Shown here: in pieces, positions 1-10,997 of the stretch | Layout: each line of letters starts with the position of its first letter | Numbering within the stretch: the stretch's first letter is position 1 | Assembly (NCBI GenBank): GCA_038501625.1 | Contig: JAZAYU010000007.1 | Location: 1,839,685 to 1,903,684 of the forward strand | Direction: 5' to 3' | Length of the DNA stretch: 64,000 nucleotides | DNA from: Corbicula japonica | Taxonomy: Eukaryota; Mollusca; Bivalvia; Venerida; Cyrenidae | Made by a program: the position numbers and the translations under genes | The notes under the pieces: generated by a model | What the model saw: the letters and a program-made list of their open reading frames with translations, nothing else | Database searches by the model: none | Told to the model about the DNA's origin: nothing

Positions 1-768
1 AACTTTCACTTCATTACTTTCCGCTGGTTAGCGTAGCGTTGAGTATCGAAGCGTAATCAAAGATCTGATTTTAATGAGATTGCCTTAAAACACTGTTTGA
101 AAAATAACATATTACTTTATACATAAAAGCTCTTACTGTTTTTCTTTATTTTTTTTAATAAAAATATTTTAATTGAAAAAAATTGATAAAGTATCATGTA
201 AATTCCATTTTGTCTGAAGGTAAGATCAGAATAGCAATCATAAACCTCCCTAGATAAAAATTTGGGTCGATCTGTTCTTGGGTCAAATTATTGAAACTAA
301 GTGTTGACAATTGATTCTGATCAGACCAAACCTGTTTCTAATTCCTCCACTTGTCAAATATAAGTCTTCCGCTACCCAAGTCAAATAGGAACTTAGTTTT
401 AAAAATCAATCTTTCATGTGTCAAAATTTGTTTACCTTAGAGCTTGGGCCAGAATCCAGCAGTGTTTTGGACGCTGGTTCCCAAGTGTTAGGGGCAGATA
501 ATTCAGACTACTGAGTGTCCGGGAAATCCGGATTTAAACGACTTCGCAGTTTTCTGCAAAAAATACAACTTGACAGCAATCGGACCAAGAGTAATCGTAG
601 TCATACATATCCAGGTTTGAGCCCACTTAAAAATATAGAGCGTCAAAATATCTCACAGGCACAGGAACAGTTTTCGTCCACCCAAGACGTTTGTACCCGG
701 AAATATTCGCCCCCGTTTACCGTTTTAAAATCTGGGAGGAAGGAATGTCTAATTTAGTGTCCTTTGTG
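1..768. other. AT-rich stretch with no recognised gene
   Basis: No exon with a conserved domain is visible. Two short overlapping open frames between 515 and 936 have biased, low-complexity translations and run into a tRNA-like repeat, so I do not treat them as genes. Confidence 0.5.
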
Positions 769-776
769 GTTGACCT

Positions 777-846
777 TGACAACTTGGTTGGTAGAGTGTC
801 ACCACAGTTAGCCAGAGATCTGAAGTTCAAATCCTGGTCAAAGCTA
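777..846 (+). repeat. tRNA-like SINE head or tRNA relic (copy 1)
   Basis: An A-box-like TTGGTTGGTAGAGTG at 784-798 is followed, at tRNA-like distance, by a B-box-like GAAGTTCAAATCC at 822-834. The arms do not close into a clean cloverleaf, so this is a tRNA-derived retroelement head or a decayed tRNA, not a working tRNA gene. Confidence 0.45.
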
Positions 847-1014
847 ACACATTTGCTCCCACTAGTCCTATTTTATTGGTGGCCATTGCTTATCAATTTA
901 CCTTTAACAAGCATTGGCTGGGCTAGTCGATCCTAACTGATTGTTAAATGTAGACATTTGCTGATTATGATGCTTAGAGGACTAGGGAGTTAGGAATGCA
1001 ATAGTGCCTGTATC

Positions 1015-1085
1015 AGGTGGCAGCAGCTCATTCGGTAGAGGGTTGGCAGGATAAGCCTGAGGTCTGAGGTTCGATGCCTTCACAT
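1015..1085 (+). repeat. tRNA-like SINE head or tRNA relic (copy 2)
   Basis: The A box AGCTCATTCGGTAGAG (near 1025-1040) and B box GAGGTTCGATGCC (near 1066-1078) are closer to consensus than in copy 1, which lies about 240 bp upstream in the same orientation. A T-rich stretch follows at 1084-1092. It could be the head of a SINE. No acceptor stem closes convincingly. Confidence 0.5.
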
Positions 1086-1168
1086 TTTTTCCCTCCTTAT
1101 GCACAACTAACTTTAGTACTGTCTGCTTATATAACTTATAAAATGTTACTCAGATATTTATTTTTTTT

Positions 1169-1395
1169 AATCCTTTACTAGATATATACACATTTTATTG
1201 CATGTGTGTCCAGTGTAGATCCAGATCAGCAGACACATCTGTGCTGTCTGATCATGATCTGCACTGTTCATTTTTGGTTAGAAAAAATCTAGTTAATAAA
1301 AAAGCAAACTGTGCAGATCCTAATCAAATGTCACAGATGTGCCGGCTGATCTTGATAGATCTACACAGTTTGGCCATGCCACAAAGGCCTTTATC
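1169..1395 (+). repeat. MITE family A, decayed copy
   Basis: Both internal hairpins are recognisable (GTGTAGATCCAGATCAGC near 1213; GATGTGCCGGCTGATC-like near 1340), but the ends are degraded and no TTAA pair remains. Confidence 0.7.
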
Positions 1396-2026
1396 AGTGA
1401 TTTCAATTGAATCAGATTCTTGCATTTTGATGCAAGCAAATTTGAACATTTCCACTTTTGACCCCACCTAATTCTGAGCTTAGGTCATTTTGATGCAGGA
1501 GAATTTAGCAAAATTTCCAAGAATAAAGAAAGATATTGTGTCTTTTGCATTTTAAATATGAAGTAAATGTTTATTTGAACCATGAGTATATGTTAAAATG
1601 AAGTTAAAGCAATTTTGTCAGTAGTAAAGTTCACTGAAAACAAGATATGACTGGTGACCATCTGATTATGACCCCTTGAAAATTCCAAACAGGGGTCAGT
1701 TGACCCCTGTTTTTCAAAAACTATTGAAATCCCTGCTTTATAGAAAAGGGTTAAACTTGTGTGATGTTCATTCCATTGACATTGATACATTTTTATGACT
1801 CTGACTTTTTAAATTTATAATACCATAATAAGTATTGCATAGATAAAGTGTTTAGCAAGAAAAAGAAGCCAAAGCCATATATTAATGTTCAGATGATGTT
1901 ACCACTGGAGCAAAGACCCAGTTAATACAAGAACATGTACAATGGCAAGAACGTGTCCTTTCTTAACCCTTTCCTCCTAGATACTGTGACCTTTATCGAA
2001 CTTTTTCAATACCAGAAATTAATTAG
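1396..2026. other. unannotated spacer
   Basis: AT-rich, no exon-like open frame. A short inverted repeat around the GGGGTCAGTTGACCCC palindrome (about 1693-1708) is the only structure seen. Confidence 0.4.
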
Positions 2027-2274
2027 TTAACCCTTTCCTCCATAAATACACATTTTTAGGCATGTACGACCAGTGTAGATCCAGATCAGCTGGCACATCT
2101 GTGCCATCAGATCTGATCAGGATCTTAACTGTTCTCTATTTGATTTATTAGGTTATTTCTGACCAAAAAGTCACCAGTGCAGATCCTGATCAGACGGCAG
2201 GGATGTGGCGGCTTATCTGGATCTACACTGATCGCACATGCGTAAAAATGCGTATTTATGGAGGAAAGGGTTAA
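2027..2274 (+). repeat. MITE family A, full-length, TTAA-flanked
   Basis: Starts TTAACCCTTTCCTCC and ends GGAGGAAAGGGTTAA, giving terminal inverted repeats with TTAA at both edges, the target used by piggyBac-type transposases. Hairpin I (CGACCAGTG arm) comes first. The second hairpin also carries a CCAGTG arm, so the two hairpins are less differentiated here than in other copies. Confidence 0.85.
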
Positions 2275-2953
2275 CTAATTCATCTCTGGTAGTGAAAAAG
2301 TTCATCTGACCCAAACAAACCTTCAAACTCCTCCTAAGAAACCTTCAAACTCCTCAATATACATTACTGCCAATAGATTTTTTAGCTAATGTTGTATGTT
2401 CAAAATACTATTTCCAAGTAGCTTAGGCTCTGTACATTAATATTGTGACATTTTATTTGGGTGTTGTTGTTTGAAACTAAATCCACCTTTTAAACTAATC
2501 TGGGGCTAAATCTCTAGGTGCTTTTTAACTTTGTCAGTTTTAACTCTAGAAATATTTAATATGGACAATCTGAAATATAACAGACAACCTTAAATGTAGT
2601 GACGGTCTATTAAATTAGCCAATAGATATTTATTTAAGGGACCAATGTGGCTTACAGAGTGAAGGGTTCATCTGTTAGTCACATGACCCACATTGCTCAG
2701 CTGGCTAGCTCGCAGTAGCCCATTAGCTGTATTTATGCATCCGCTTGTTTTAAAGCTATTTAATGAGGAGCACAGCCAAGTTCTGATCATGACAAGAAAG
2801 GATTATTCACCTGAAATTTTTGTTTTTACAGATTAGACTGTACATTACAGAGCAGATTAGTTCAACATCAGATTCATCTGCTGGCAGGTATTTATTATAA
2901 GTTCAGAAGTTAAACTGTAGGTAGTGGACATTTTAGGTACATTCGTAAGAGAA
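2275..2953. other. unannotated spacer
   Basis: No coding exon, RNA gene or clear repeat is visible between two family A copies. Confidence 0.4.
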
Positions 2954-3181
2954 TAACCCTTTTCTCCATAGACATACCTTTGTTGCTAGGGTGAACAGTT
3001 TAGATCCAGATCAGCCAGCACATCTGTTCCATCTGATCAGGATCTAAACTGTTCGCATTTTGATTCATTATGATAGGTTATTTCTGAGCAGAATGCGACC
3101 AGTGCAGATCCTGATCAGACCGTGCCGGCTGATCTGGATCTACACTGGTTGCACATGCGTATATATGGAGGAAAGGGTTAA
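2954..3181 (-). repeat. MITE family A, full-length, inverted orientation
   Basis: The GAACAGTT-armed hairpin comes first and the GACCAGTG-armed hairpin second, the reverse of the copies at 28749 and 58681. The right end is GGAAAGGGTTAA; the left end is slightly degraded. Confidence 0.85.
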
Positions 3182-3230
3182 CCCTTGAAGTGCTTAATTA
3201 ATAAAATCACATTCTTTACATTAGGTCAAG

Positions 3231-3369
3231 TCCTCGAGATTATAAAACTGAGAATGAAACCAGTCTCAAATCGCAAGGATCTAATTGGCTGGAATGGCGA
3301 TTGATCATTGCATGAGAGATGCATGAGATTTAAGACTGGTTTCAAATCTCTGTTTTACAATCTTCAGCA
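3231..3369. repeat. MITE family B foldback, diverged
   Basis: Arms run from ATTATAAAACTGAGAATG to its imperfect complement ending TTTACAATCTTCAGC, with the ATTGGCTG motif in the left arm. Pairing is weaker than in younger copies. Confidence 0.7.
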
Positions 3370-3525
3370 CAGTCCATTTCTTATTTGTTTGGGTATTTTA
3401 CAGATATTTATTTTGTTCCAAAAAACAAAACATAATTATTGTGTACCTGGTAGATCCTGTAAGGAATGTGGTATACTTAGAGCAACTTTAGAAATGGTGT
3501 GCTAAGCACTGAAAGGGTTAACCCC

Positions 3526-3870
3526 TTAACCTTTACTTCTTACATGTATATACACTTTTCATTGCATTTGTGAACAGAGTAGATCCAGATCAGCTGGCAC
3601 ATCAGTGATCAGGATCTACACGTTTGCTTCTTTGTCAGAAATAATCTAATTTATCAAAAAAGGAATAGTGTAGATCCAGATCAGATGGCACGCATGTCAT
3701 GTTTGCTCATGCAATAAAAGTGTATCAGATCTGATCAGGATCTACACATGTTTGCTTCTTTGTCAGAAATAACCTAATTAATCATAAAGTGAATAGTGTA
3801 GATCCAGATCAGATGGCACGCATGTCATGTTTGCCCATGCAATAAAAGTGTATCGAAGGAGTAAAGGGTT
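3526..3870 (-). repeat. MITE family A with internal partial duplication
   Basis: The block CTTTGTCAGAAATAA...GATGGCACGCATGTCATG occurs twice in tandem (near 3625-3715 and 3755-3850), so the copy has extra hairpin arms. It ends AGTAAAGGGTT. Confidence 0.75.
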
Positions 3871-4451
3871 ACCATGTTTAGTGACAATTTTGGTACGAAA
3901 GTAACTTTGTTTAAAATATGATTTTTTTTATAATTGTCTTCCATGTATTAATTTGAAAAAGTTAATTTTTGAAGTAACACCATTTATGATTTATTTAGTA
4001 ATGTTTTCAAATAGTTATGTTTATTTTGTTTGCAGCTTTATGGAAGGCATCAGGGCTATTTTTCACTATTTTGGCAATTATGTCCTATACAACTGGATTT
4101 GGGAAATTTTGCCTTGTTTTGCCAGAAATTTGGAATTTGTTTGCAACATTGGGGAATAAAAAGTTTTATATGTATTTAAAATATTTTAAATAATATATAT
4201 CTGTATTGAAGAAACAATGATGCCTGATTAACTAACAAGCTATAATATTTTATTATGCAATGACAGATAACTCAAGGTTTTTGACAGTTTTTGTTTTGAT
4301 TTATTTGGGAAGTTTTCTTCTTTAATTGGGAAAAACGCATATGTTTTGCCATCGGGAACATGATTACATATAGGCTATAAAAAATGACCGAAAAAAACCC
4401 TGGGCATATTTTATTTATCTACTACATGTATATATTATATTTAATGACCTT

Positions 4452-4596
4452 TGCCCAAGATCATAAAACTTAATCTGGCAACCAGTCTCAATATCTCAAG
4501 CATCTGATTGGCTAGTGACAACTTGTCACCATTTCAGCCTATGAGATGCTTAAGATTTGAGACTGATCTCCAGATTTAGTTTTATGATTGTGGGTC
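4452..4596. repeat. MITE family B foldback
   Basis: Starts TGCCCAAGATCATAAAAC and ends with the imperfect complement TTTTATGATTGTGGG. It is flanked by CTT on both sides (4449-4451 and 4597-4599), an apparent 3-bp target duplication. Confidence 0.8.
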
Positions 4597-4911
4597 CTTA
4601 TGCTTCTTTGGAAGTCTTCCTAATTTCTGTTTTCTTTGTCCTAGAGGCTGGAGCTTTTGCGGCAAACTAAAATATAGACTAGTTGCTTTAAAGTAGTACT
4701 GTAAGACCTCAGGAAACCTGATAATTTTAGGACAAGAAGGTATCGTGTGTTCGAGCACAAATTTGATAAAATTGATATACAACTGTAAAAGATTTTTCAA
4801 AAAAAGTTATTTACTGGTACTTTTTAATCCATATGATATGACTTATTATATCATCTATTGTGTGTAACTTGGTTTGTTAATTCCTTTATCTTGCATTTTG
4901 ATCTGCAAACT

Positions 4912-5300
4912 TTTTTAGCTCACCTGTCACGTAGTGATTGCCTTTCGTCCATGGTCCGTTCACAATTGTTGTCCGCATTCTAGTGGTCTCAATTTTTATC
5001 CGATCTTCTTCAAACTTGGTCAGATTGTTTATCTCAATAATATCTAAGTCAAGTTCGTAACTGGGTCATCTTTGGTCAAAAACTAGGTCACTAGGTCAGA
5101 TTAAAGCAAAAGTTCTTTTAACGCAATAGAGGTCACATTTTTTATCCGATTGTCATCAATTTTGGTATGAATATTGATATTGATGATCTCTACTCAAATT
5201 ATTAAAATCATGTTCTTGAATTGCCCAGGGGCCCCGCCCTGGGGATTTAAAAAAAATTCTTTTAAATTCTGTTTTTAACCTTTGATTTTCTAAAGTTATC
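4912..5300 (+). mobile_element. Helitron-like element, 5' fragment
   Basis: Begins TTTTTAGCTCACCTGTCAC, the 5' terminus shared with the elements at 12898, 23309, 29707 and 33008, then enters core sequence (TCTTCAAACTTGGTCAG, TAGGTCACTAGGTCA). The 3' terminal hairpin is absent, so the copy is truncated. Confidence 0.65.
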
Positions 5301-5459
5301 AACCAGATTTTGACACAACCTTTATACCATTTAAAAATTCAATCTTTCCTGAACAATTCATTTACTGCCCGTTGTTCAGTGATAAAATTTGAAACAAAAA
5401 TTTTAGTAGCAGAGTGAAAATTTCAAGTGTCAAAATTCCAATATTTCTACCTGTCTTCT

Positions 5460-6924
5460 GCTGTATTAAGGTTCAATCTTAAGATGTATTAGGATCCACT
5501 ATCAAAGTTTATTCCTCCAGTTGCTAGTCAGTGACCTAATGAACTTTGCTGCTTAGATCCGTGTTATGCAATATTAAGAACTTTGCTCTGGAAGATTTTA
5601 TTACACGGCCTCTCAAGGCCGTGTATATTGATATAACGAATTGAGATGTAACATGGAGGAGCACGTGACTGTTTAGGCTATAGACCACAAAATCAAATTC
5701 TATAGACTCCCACTTTAGCAATTCATCAAATATTGAATTTGCTATTGGGTCAAACCCTTAAAAATCTTACATTTAGAATCAACTTAAAGACATATTAAAA
5801 TCCGACTCTTATAATAACATTAACGGTAAACATTTTCGGCATTTTAGTCCCAGTCGCGGAACGTTTGTTTACAATCTGTCAAAATACGTGCTACTAATTT
5901 TAACGCGGAATGTGAAAGTATCCAATTTTACGATTTTTTCGGCTTACTACTCAAATCATATATTTTCTCAACATCATTTTCTTCTTTAGATTTCAATTTC
6001 CATTGTTCTCAATCAATTCTGACTTTCTGTAAAAGTGTTTACATGCCGGATCAACATTAATAAGTCATCTGTAACCATCAATGGTTATCACTTTCGAATA
6101 AAAGTGAATTATCTAAAGCTGTAGATCATGTTTTGGCCAATCTTTTTATAGCTTTCTGTACCAGTTTCGACATCTGTCGGATAATCAATATTAGTGAGTG
6201 TTAATCGGTTTGATACATTTCTCATTTTAAAGAAGTATTTTACTATCGCAATAATAGTAATTTTAGTTTACTATTCAATATGCGAATTGGAACAAAGCAT
6301 TGTGATATTAACTAACAGGTATGGGCTTAAATTTGCAACGAAATTAAATGCAAATGAAGCACCAATCATTAAATGCACAAATCATCGTACTTACTAATAG
6401 TCATAGGCCTAAATTTGTATCTACATGTAAATTAAATGCAAATGATACATCAACCATTGTGTCGATTTCTGTTGAAATTTGGTATTGTGGTTTCGTTTTG
6501 CTAATGTGAACAAGGGCAAATTTTATGTAAACAGGCACCGCATTAGAGAACTGATTTCCTTCTTAAGTAAATGACATTTAGAAGCACCTTCTCCTCATCA
6601 AATTCTTTAAAATCGCACAGCATTTCAAAGTTACGTTACTTCGCATCTTGCCGATTATATTGCCCTTTAAATTCAGACCTACACTATTTGTGTCCAAACT
6701 GTATAAGACAGGCATAGGCCTAAACTACCCAACATCTGTCAACTTGATGACAGAAAGGCCTATGCCTTAGAAGGGAAGGGTACAGACAAAAGAGGTAAAA
6801 CATGATGTAGATTGCTGTTGTTATCAGCCGAAATGAATAATCTTATCAGCCGAAATGAATAAACATGGATAGATCACCGCTACACTGCTTTAGCAATTTC
6901 AAGAATAAGAAGGTAGGTGATGTA
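5460..6924. other. gene-free spacer
   Basis: No exon with conserved content, RNA gene or named repeat was found. Short open frames near 5536-5721 and 6194-6397 have no features of real proteins. Confidence 0.4.
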
Positions 6925-7420
6925 GGCGCATAGGAGCTGGGACCACAGGAGCAGAGACCGCTGTCCTAATATTTCATCAAGTTGTTTACCCCGGCGGCCA
7001 CGGCTCAAACATAAGGGTTCTATGTGATGCCATTAACAATATACTTTTACCATCATATCTTCTTTTTTTGTTTGGAAATCGTTGTCGACTTGCCAAATAC
7101 ATAATACATAAAAGTCAAGTGTCAACATCCAGGAAATGGTGATATGTCGCGAGATTTCCTCAGGATGTTGAAGCCACAGTTGAGTAAGTAGGTAATACCA
7201 GTTAAATGTATGGAATAAGTAGCGCTACACAGAATATGAGAAACGATGTCGTATTCAAAGAATATGGTCGGAGGCTAGATTTTCAGAAAGAGGTTTGTCG
7301 GGGGTAATCTTATGATAGTTACATGATAATTTCCAAAATTAGCATAATCTCCGTGAAATTTAAGTAATTCTGCATCAAACAGGGTTCGATCACCCCCCCC
7401 CCCCCCCCCCCCCCAAAAAA
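6925..7420. repeat. dispersed repeat family F, copy 1
   Basis: Shares ordered blocks with 61906-62345: CATAGGAGCTGG, CGGCTCAA, AAGGGTTCT, GTCAAGTGTCA..CATCCAGGAAA and ATATGTCGCG with GATTTCCTCAGG. It then matches 63235-63375 (GCTAGATTT..., GATAGTTACATGATAAT) and ends in a poly(C) run. No coding capacity is seen. Confidence 0.6.
7393..7414. repeat. poly(C) tract
   Basis: A run of about 22 cytosines followed by an A run. A similar C run closes the related repeat near 63361. Length is likely to vary and sequencing is unreliable here. Confidence 0.9.
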
Positions 7421-8420
7421 AAACCAACAAAACAACAAGAAGAACAAACAAACAAACAAAACAACGACTCTTGATCCGCCCCTAAACACATTCAATAAGT
7501 ATGGATGAAATATTATTACTGATGCATCTTTTGTTTTCATATTTATGTAAAATTATTATAAGGTGTATAATTATATAATAGAAAGAATCGATGTCTAAGT
7601 TATGAACTGGGATCTTATTATTGCTTGCAGTATTTCAGTATACAAATGATTTAACCGTTTTATTTACATGTACCAAATGATTACATATAACTGTATTATA
7701 AATAAGTAACTTTTTTATATCGACATGCCACATGCGACATGTTATGCAACCAAAATCTCCTCCAAGATCCCAGTGTTCAAATCGCTCTTGATCACGCGTG
7801 TGATGTATCTTACGTTACCCAAAAAGTAAAATCATAATTCGACCCTGATTAGAATAAACAATAGTCGTGGGTTGAGCGCAATAGGGTTGTAACTCTATTT
7901 TTTTTAAAAATGACTTTTTTGCATAATATGGCTCATTTTACATTATTACATTGTACATAATATGATTAAAGAAAAATGCTTTTGAAAAAAAAACAACTAA
8001 ATATTGCAAATAAGTCCAAAGGCTGTATCTCATATTGAATAAATTTTGTGTGCTCAAGTTAAAACCATGTTGCACAAAAGGCATTGACTTAACTGGGATG
8101 AGTTGTAAGTGGAATAGAGATGTAACTCAGTCTTTATATGTACATAATTTATAAAATAATCAAATACTATAATGCATGAATTCAAATTGTCATTACTGGG
8201 GTTTCATTAACAGGAGTCCCCTTACCAGTTACCATGAACTATGAATGGCTTAAAACCAGAATGTTTTGAATATATAGTTGTATTCAAAGATCTCTTTTGC
8301 AATAAAAAATCATTGTTCTCATTTATGTCCAATTTTAAGTGGAAAACAGTTGTAAGTCATATATTTATAAATATCCCTTTTGGAAATTGTTTTTTAACAT
8401 TTCTCCTTTATAAGTTTATA

Positions 8421-9429
8421 CGAGGGCTGTCCGGAAAGTTCATACACTACTTTATTTTTTACACTAAAGCAATACATTCATAAAACAAATTTGGCCAGCA
8501 GATACATACATATCTAACAAACAAATTTACAAAAAAACTGTCAGGCTGTGATGATCATTAATATAATAACAGTCCTTAAATCCAACATATATACATAAAC
8601 ACGGAGCACTTTTAAACGTCATCAACGTCAAATGAACGTCACGTAATCACTCCTTCTCAAAATATCGCCCACACCATTTTACGCATTTCTGATGCCGGTT
8701 GACCTATTGCTGGTATACCCCTTTGTACCATTCTCGATCAAAACCAGATATCACTGATCTAACAACAACGCGAAGTTCTTCCAAATCTCCAAATCTTTTC
8801 CTGCGCAATTCCGACTGTTCTAACGCGTTCTTCGTAATTTGGCTCTTTTACTTTCGGTCGTCTGCTTCGTTTCTTATCTAACACATTTTCATCCCCGCTT
8901 CTAAATCTGCTGTGCCACTTAAACACAAGTTGCCTTGAACATTTACCGGTTGTATCTGCTTTTGAAATAAACTTCCACGTCTCAGTTGGTGTCATATTAG
9001 CATGAACACAAAACTTGATAACACTCCGTTGCTCCGTCCGTGAAATTGATGTCATTTTTTCGAAACACCCCAAATGCGTTTTAACGGTTGTTTACAACTT
9101 GTTTATTAACGTATGACGTCATAATTTTCACCAAATGTCATGCAATGATATCAAATAACTTTGCGTAAGTAAAAACGCGTTAGGCATAAAACTTTAATTT
9201 TTATTAACTTTTATTTTGAGTAGCTACTGTCATGGAATCAAAGTGCTCCATGAACCGTCGGTCATGTTACCATGGCGATGGGCATTTTGCGAATATTATT
9301 GTTATCATGTCTATTAATTTAGAAATATGTAGCCAATACAAACTTGAGCACATACCAAAAACAGCTTATTGATATGACTGCTTATAATTATTCTGTAGCC
9401 TTGTCTACGAACTTTCCGGACAGCCCTCG
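8421..9429 (-). mobile_element. mariner-type transposon, internally deleted
   Basis: Perfect terminal inverted repeats begin CGAGGGCTGTCCGGAAAGTT and end with the exact complement. TA flanks both sides (8419-8420 and 9430-9431), the Tc1/mariner target. At 1009 bp it is shorter than the usual ~1.3 kb. The transposase relic reads on the - strand. Confidence 0.85.
8647..9073 (-). pseudogene. mariner transposase remnant (N-terminal HTH plus C-terminal tail)
   Basis: An open frame from 9073 to 8759 encodes a paired-like helix-turn-helix: TEQRSVIKFCVHANMTPTE, then VFKWHSRFRSGDENVLDKKR and RSRRPK, as in the N-terminal DNA-binding part of mariner transposases. After a stop, another frame gives EWYKGVYQQ, a stop, then QKCVKWCGRYFEKE and TGA at 8647-8649, the typical C-terminal tail. 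The DDE/DDD catalytic middle is missing, so no active enzyme can be made. Confidence 0.8.
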
Positions 9430-10634
9430 TATGCATATAAACAGAAAAGAATAAACTTTCAAATATGAGAATCCCAATTTTTTTTTGTTAATACTGAAAA
9501 CTTTTTTAAAAAGTGACTTACAGCCGTGTTGCGCTCAACCCACCCACGATATATGCGCTGAGTAGTTTCCCTGATTTTCTCATTTCCCCTAACTAAGTTA
9601 GATATTTAAACGATGGCCAAAACAACCAAATAATCAAATAGGCATAATACACATTTCAAACAGGTTTACAAATAGTTAAAATGGATATGGTTTAACACAA
9701 ACAGCTCGGTTTTTAGGCCGTGTACTCCTTATGCTGCATTAGCAGCAATTTTTTACTTGTAGGGTATATTTTGTCATTTTATATGGATACTTACCAAAAA
9801 AACTTTCTTGCTTTATAGCACTTAGAAAATCAGGCTTTTCTGAATATTTTATTCACTTTTTGTAAGTAAACAACAACAAATTTGTAGCACATTCTCAAAA
9901 TGTTAAGACTAAAGGGCTTGGTTCACGAATGATCATTTTTGGCACCTGATTTCATTTTTTTTGAAAAACATGTTATTTTCAATAAAGCAGCTATGCTGGT
10001 TTAAAATTTAAGTTCAGAACATTAATTTTGGAAACCGTTACTATAGCAACCAAAACATTCCATATATGGGAAAAATCATCATGTAGACGCTTAAAATGAC
10101 CTTTATAAGACAAATACCGCAAACAATACTGTTCAAACATACAAAAAAATAAAAAAAGACATTTTTCCTTAATAAAGGTACAGATTTAATAATCATGGTG
10201 TTTTTGTTTCCATGGAAACGTGAAACAATGAACAAAAATAATACTTTTTCATGTGAAAGAATAAGTAAAACAGTTTTCAATATAAACAAATATGTATTTT
10301 TATAAGAAATAAAATCACATTCCTTCAAGTTATAATTCATCTCTGGTTTCAAAAGTGTTACCATTGTAGCTAAAATAAAATTCTATTTTATTATAATATT
10401 TCAGTTTGCTTGGTTACTCAATGTAAATGAAGAATAATAACGTCAACGTCCACAAATATTTATAGTTACTGTATTTTAAGTTAACTTTTTACAATTAAGG
10501 TGGATCAATACCTTTGATGGTTAAATATAAAAGTTGTCCGATCATTTTGAAATATGACAGGTTGATAGAGTATGACGTCCTGGGTTGCATAGCAACATCT
10601 GTTTTCCTCTGACGTCACGTTAATCACCGTAAAC

Positions 10635-10648
10635 GCGCCCCCTAGCGG
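10635..10648 (-). promoter_or_regulatory. CTCF-like core motif
   Basis: On the - strand it reads CCGCTAGGGGGCGC, a close match to the CTCF core CCRSTAGGGGGCGC. It stands in otherwise AT-rich DNA. A match to the motif does not show binding. Confidence 0.4.
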
Positions 10649-10676
10649 CATTCTTCTGGAATCATCATGCCGGTCA

Positions 10677-10704
10677 CTTATTTGCATATAACTTTATTGT
10701 CTGT
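10677..10704 (+). repeat. octamer-containing direct repeat, copy 1
   Basis: The 28-bp block CTTATTTGCATATAACTTTA plus TTGTCTGT recurs exactly at 10970-10997. It contains ATTTGCAT, the POU/octamer sequence. Confidence 0.5.
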
Positions 10705-10969
10705 TATCTGATATTTATTTTGTAAATTTTGTGCCCGGAGCGGCGTTTAAAACGTTTACTTATTGCAAACGCGGTTTTCATAATTTTGTTAAAAAAAGAA
10801 AAACAATACGGTGAATTTTTTTCAATTTTTGATATGTTACTGTTGATGTGGAAATTAACAGAACGACAAAATAAAAAACATACCTAAACGATCTAGTTTT
10901 CTTGCAAAATAGGCTCGACAAACGCCAATGCGGGTAAAAAAGTGACGTTTCAGCATACCACTTAGTTTG

Positions 10970-10997
10970 CTTATTTGCATATAACTTTATTGTCTGT
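10970..10997 (+). repeat. octamer-containing direct repeat, copy 2
   Basis: Exact recurrence of the block at 10677, offset by 293 bp in the same orientation. Flanking similarity continues weakly, so an old local duplication is likely. Confidence 0.5.

Larger units (their letters stand above)
7865..9549. mobile_element. TIR element interrupted by a mariner insertion
   Basis: The left end TCGTGGGTTGAGCGCAAT..GGGTTGTAA is the inverted complement of the right end TTACAGCCGTGTTGCGCTC..CCCACGA (about 9518-9549). Removing the inner 1009 bp mariner leaves a host of about 675 bp. No transposase is seen in the host part. Target duplication is unclear. Confidence 0.55.

Noticed and set aside
777..1085. 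Functional tRNA genes
   Set aside because: Boxes are present but no complete acceptor, D and anticodon arms can be folded.
10041..10364. 107-codon hydrophobic - strand frame
   Set aside because: Low-complexity translation of AT-rich DNA; no signal peptide and membrane pattern that looks selected, and no splice context.
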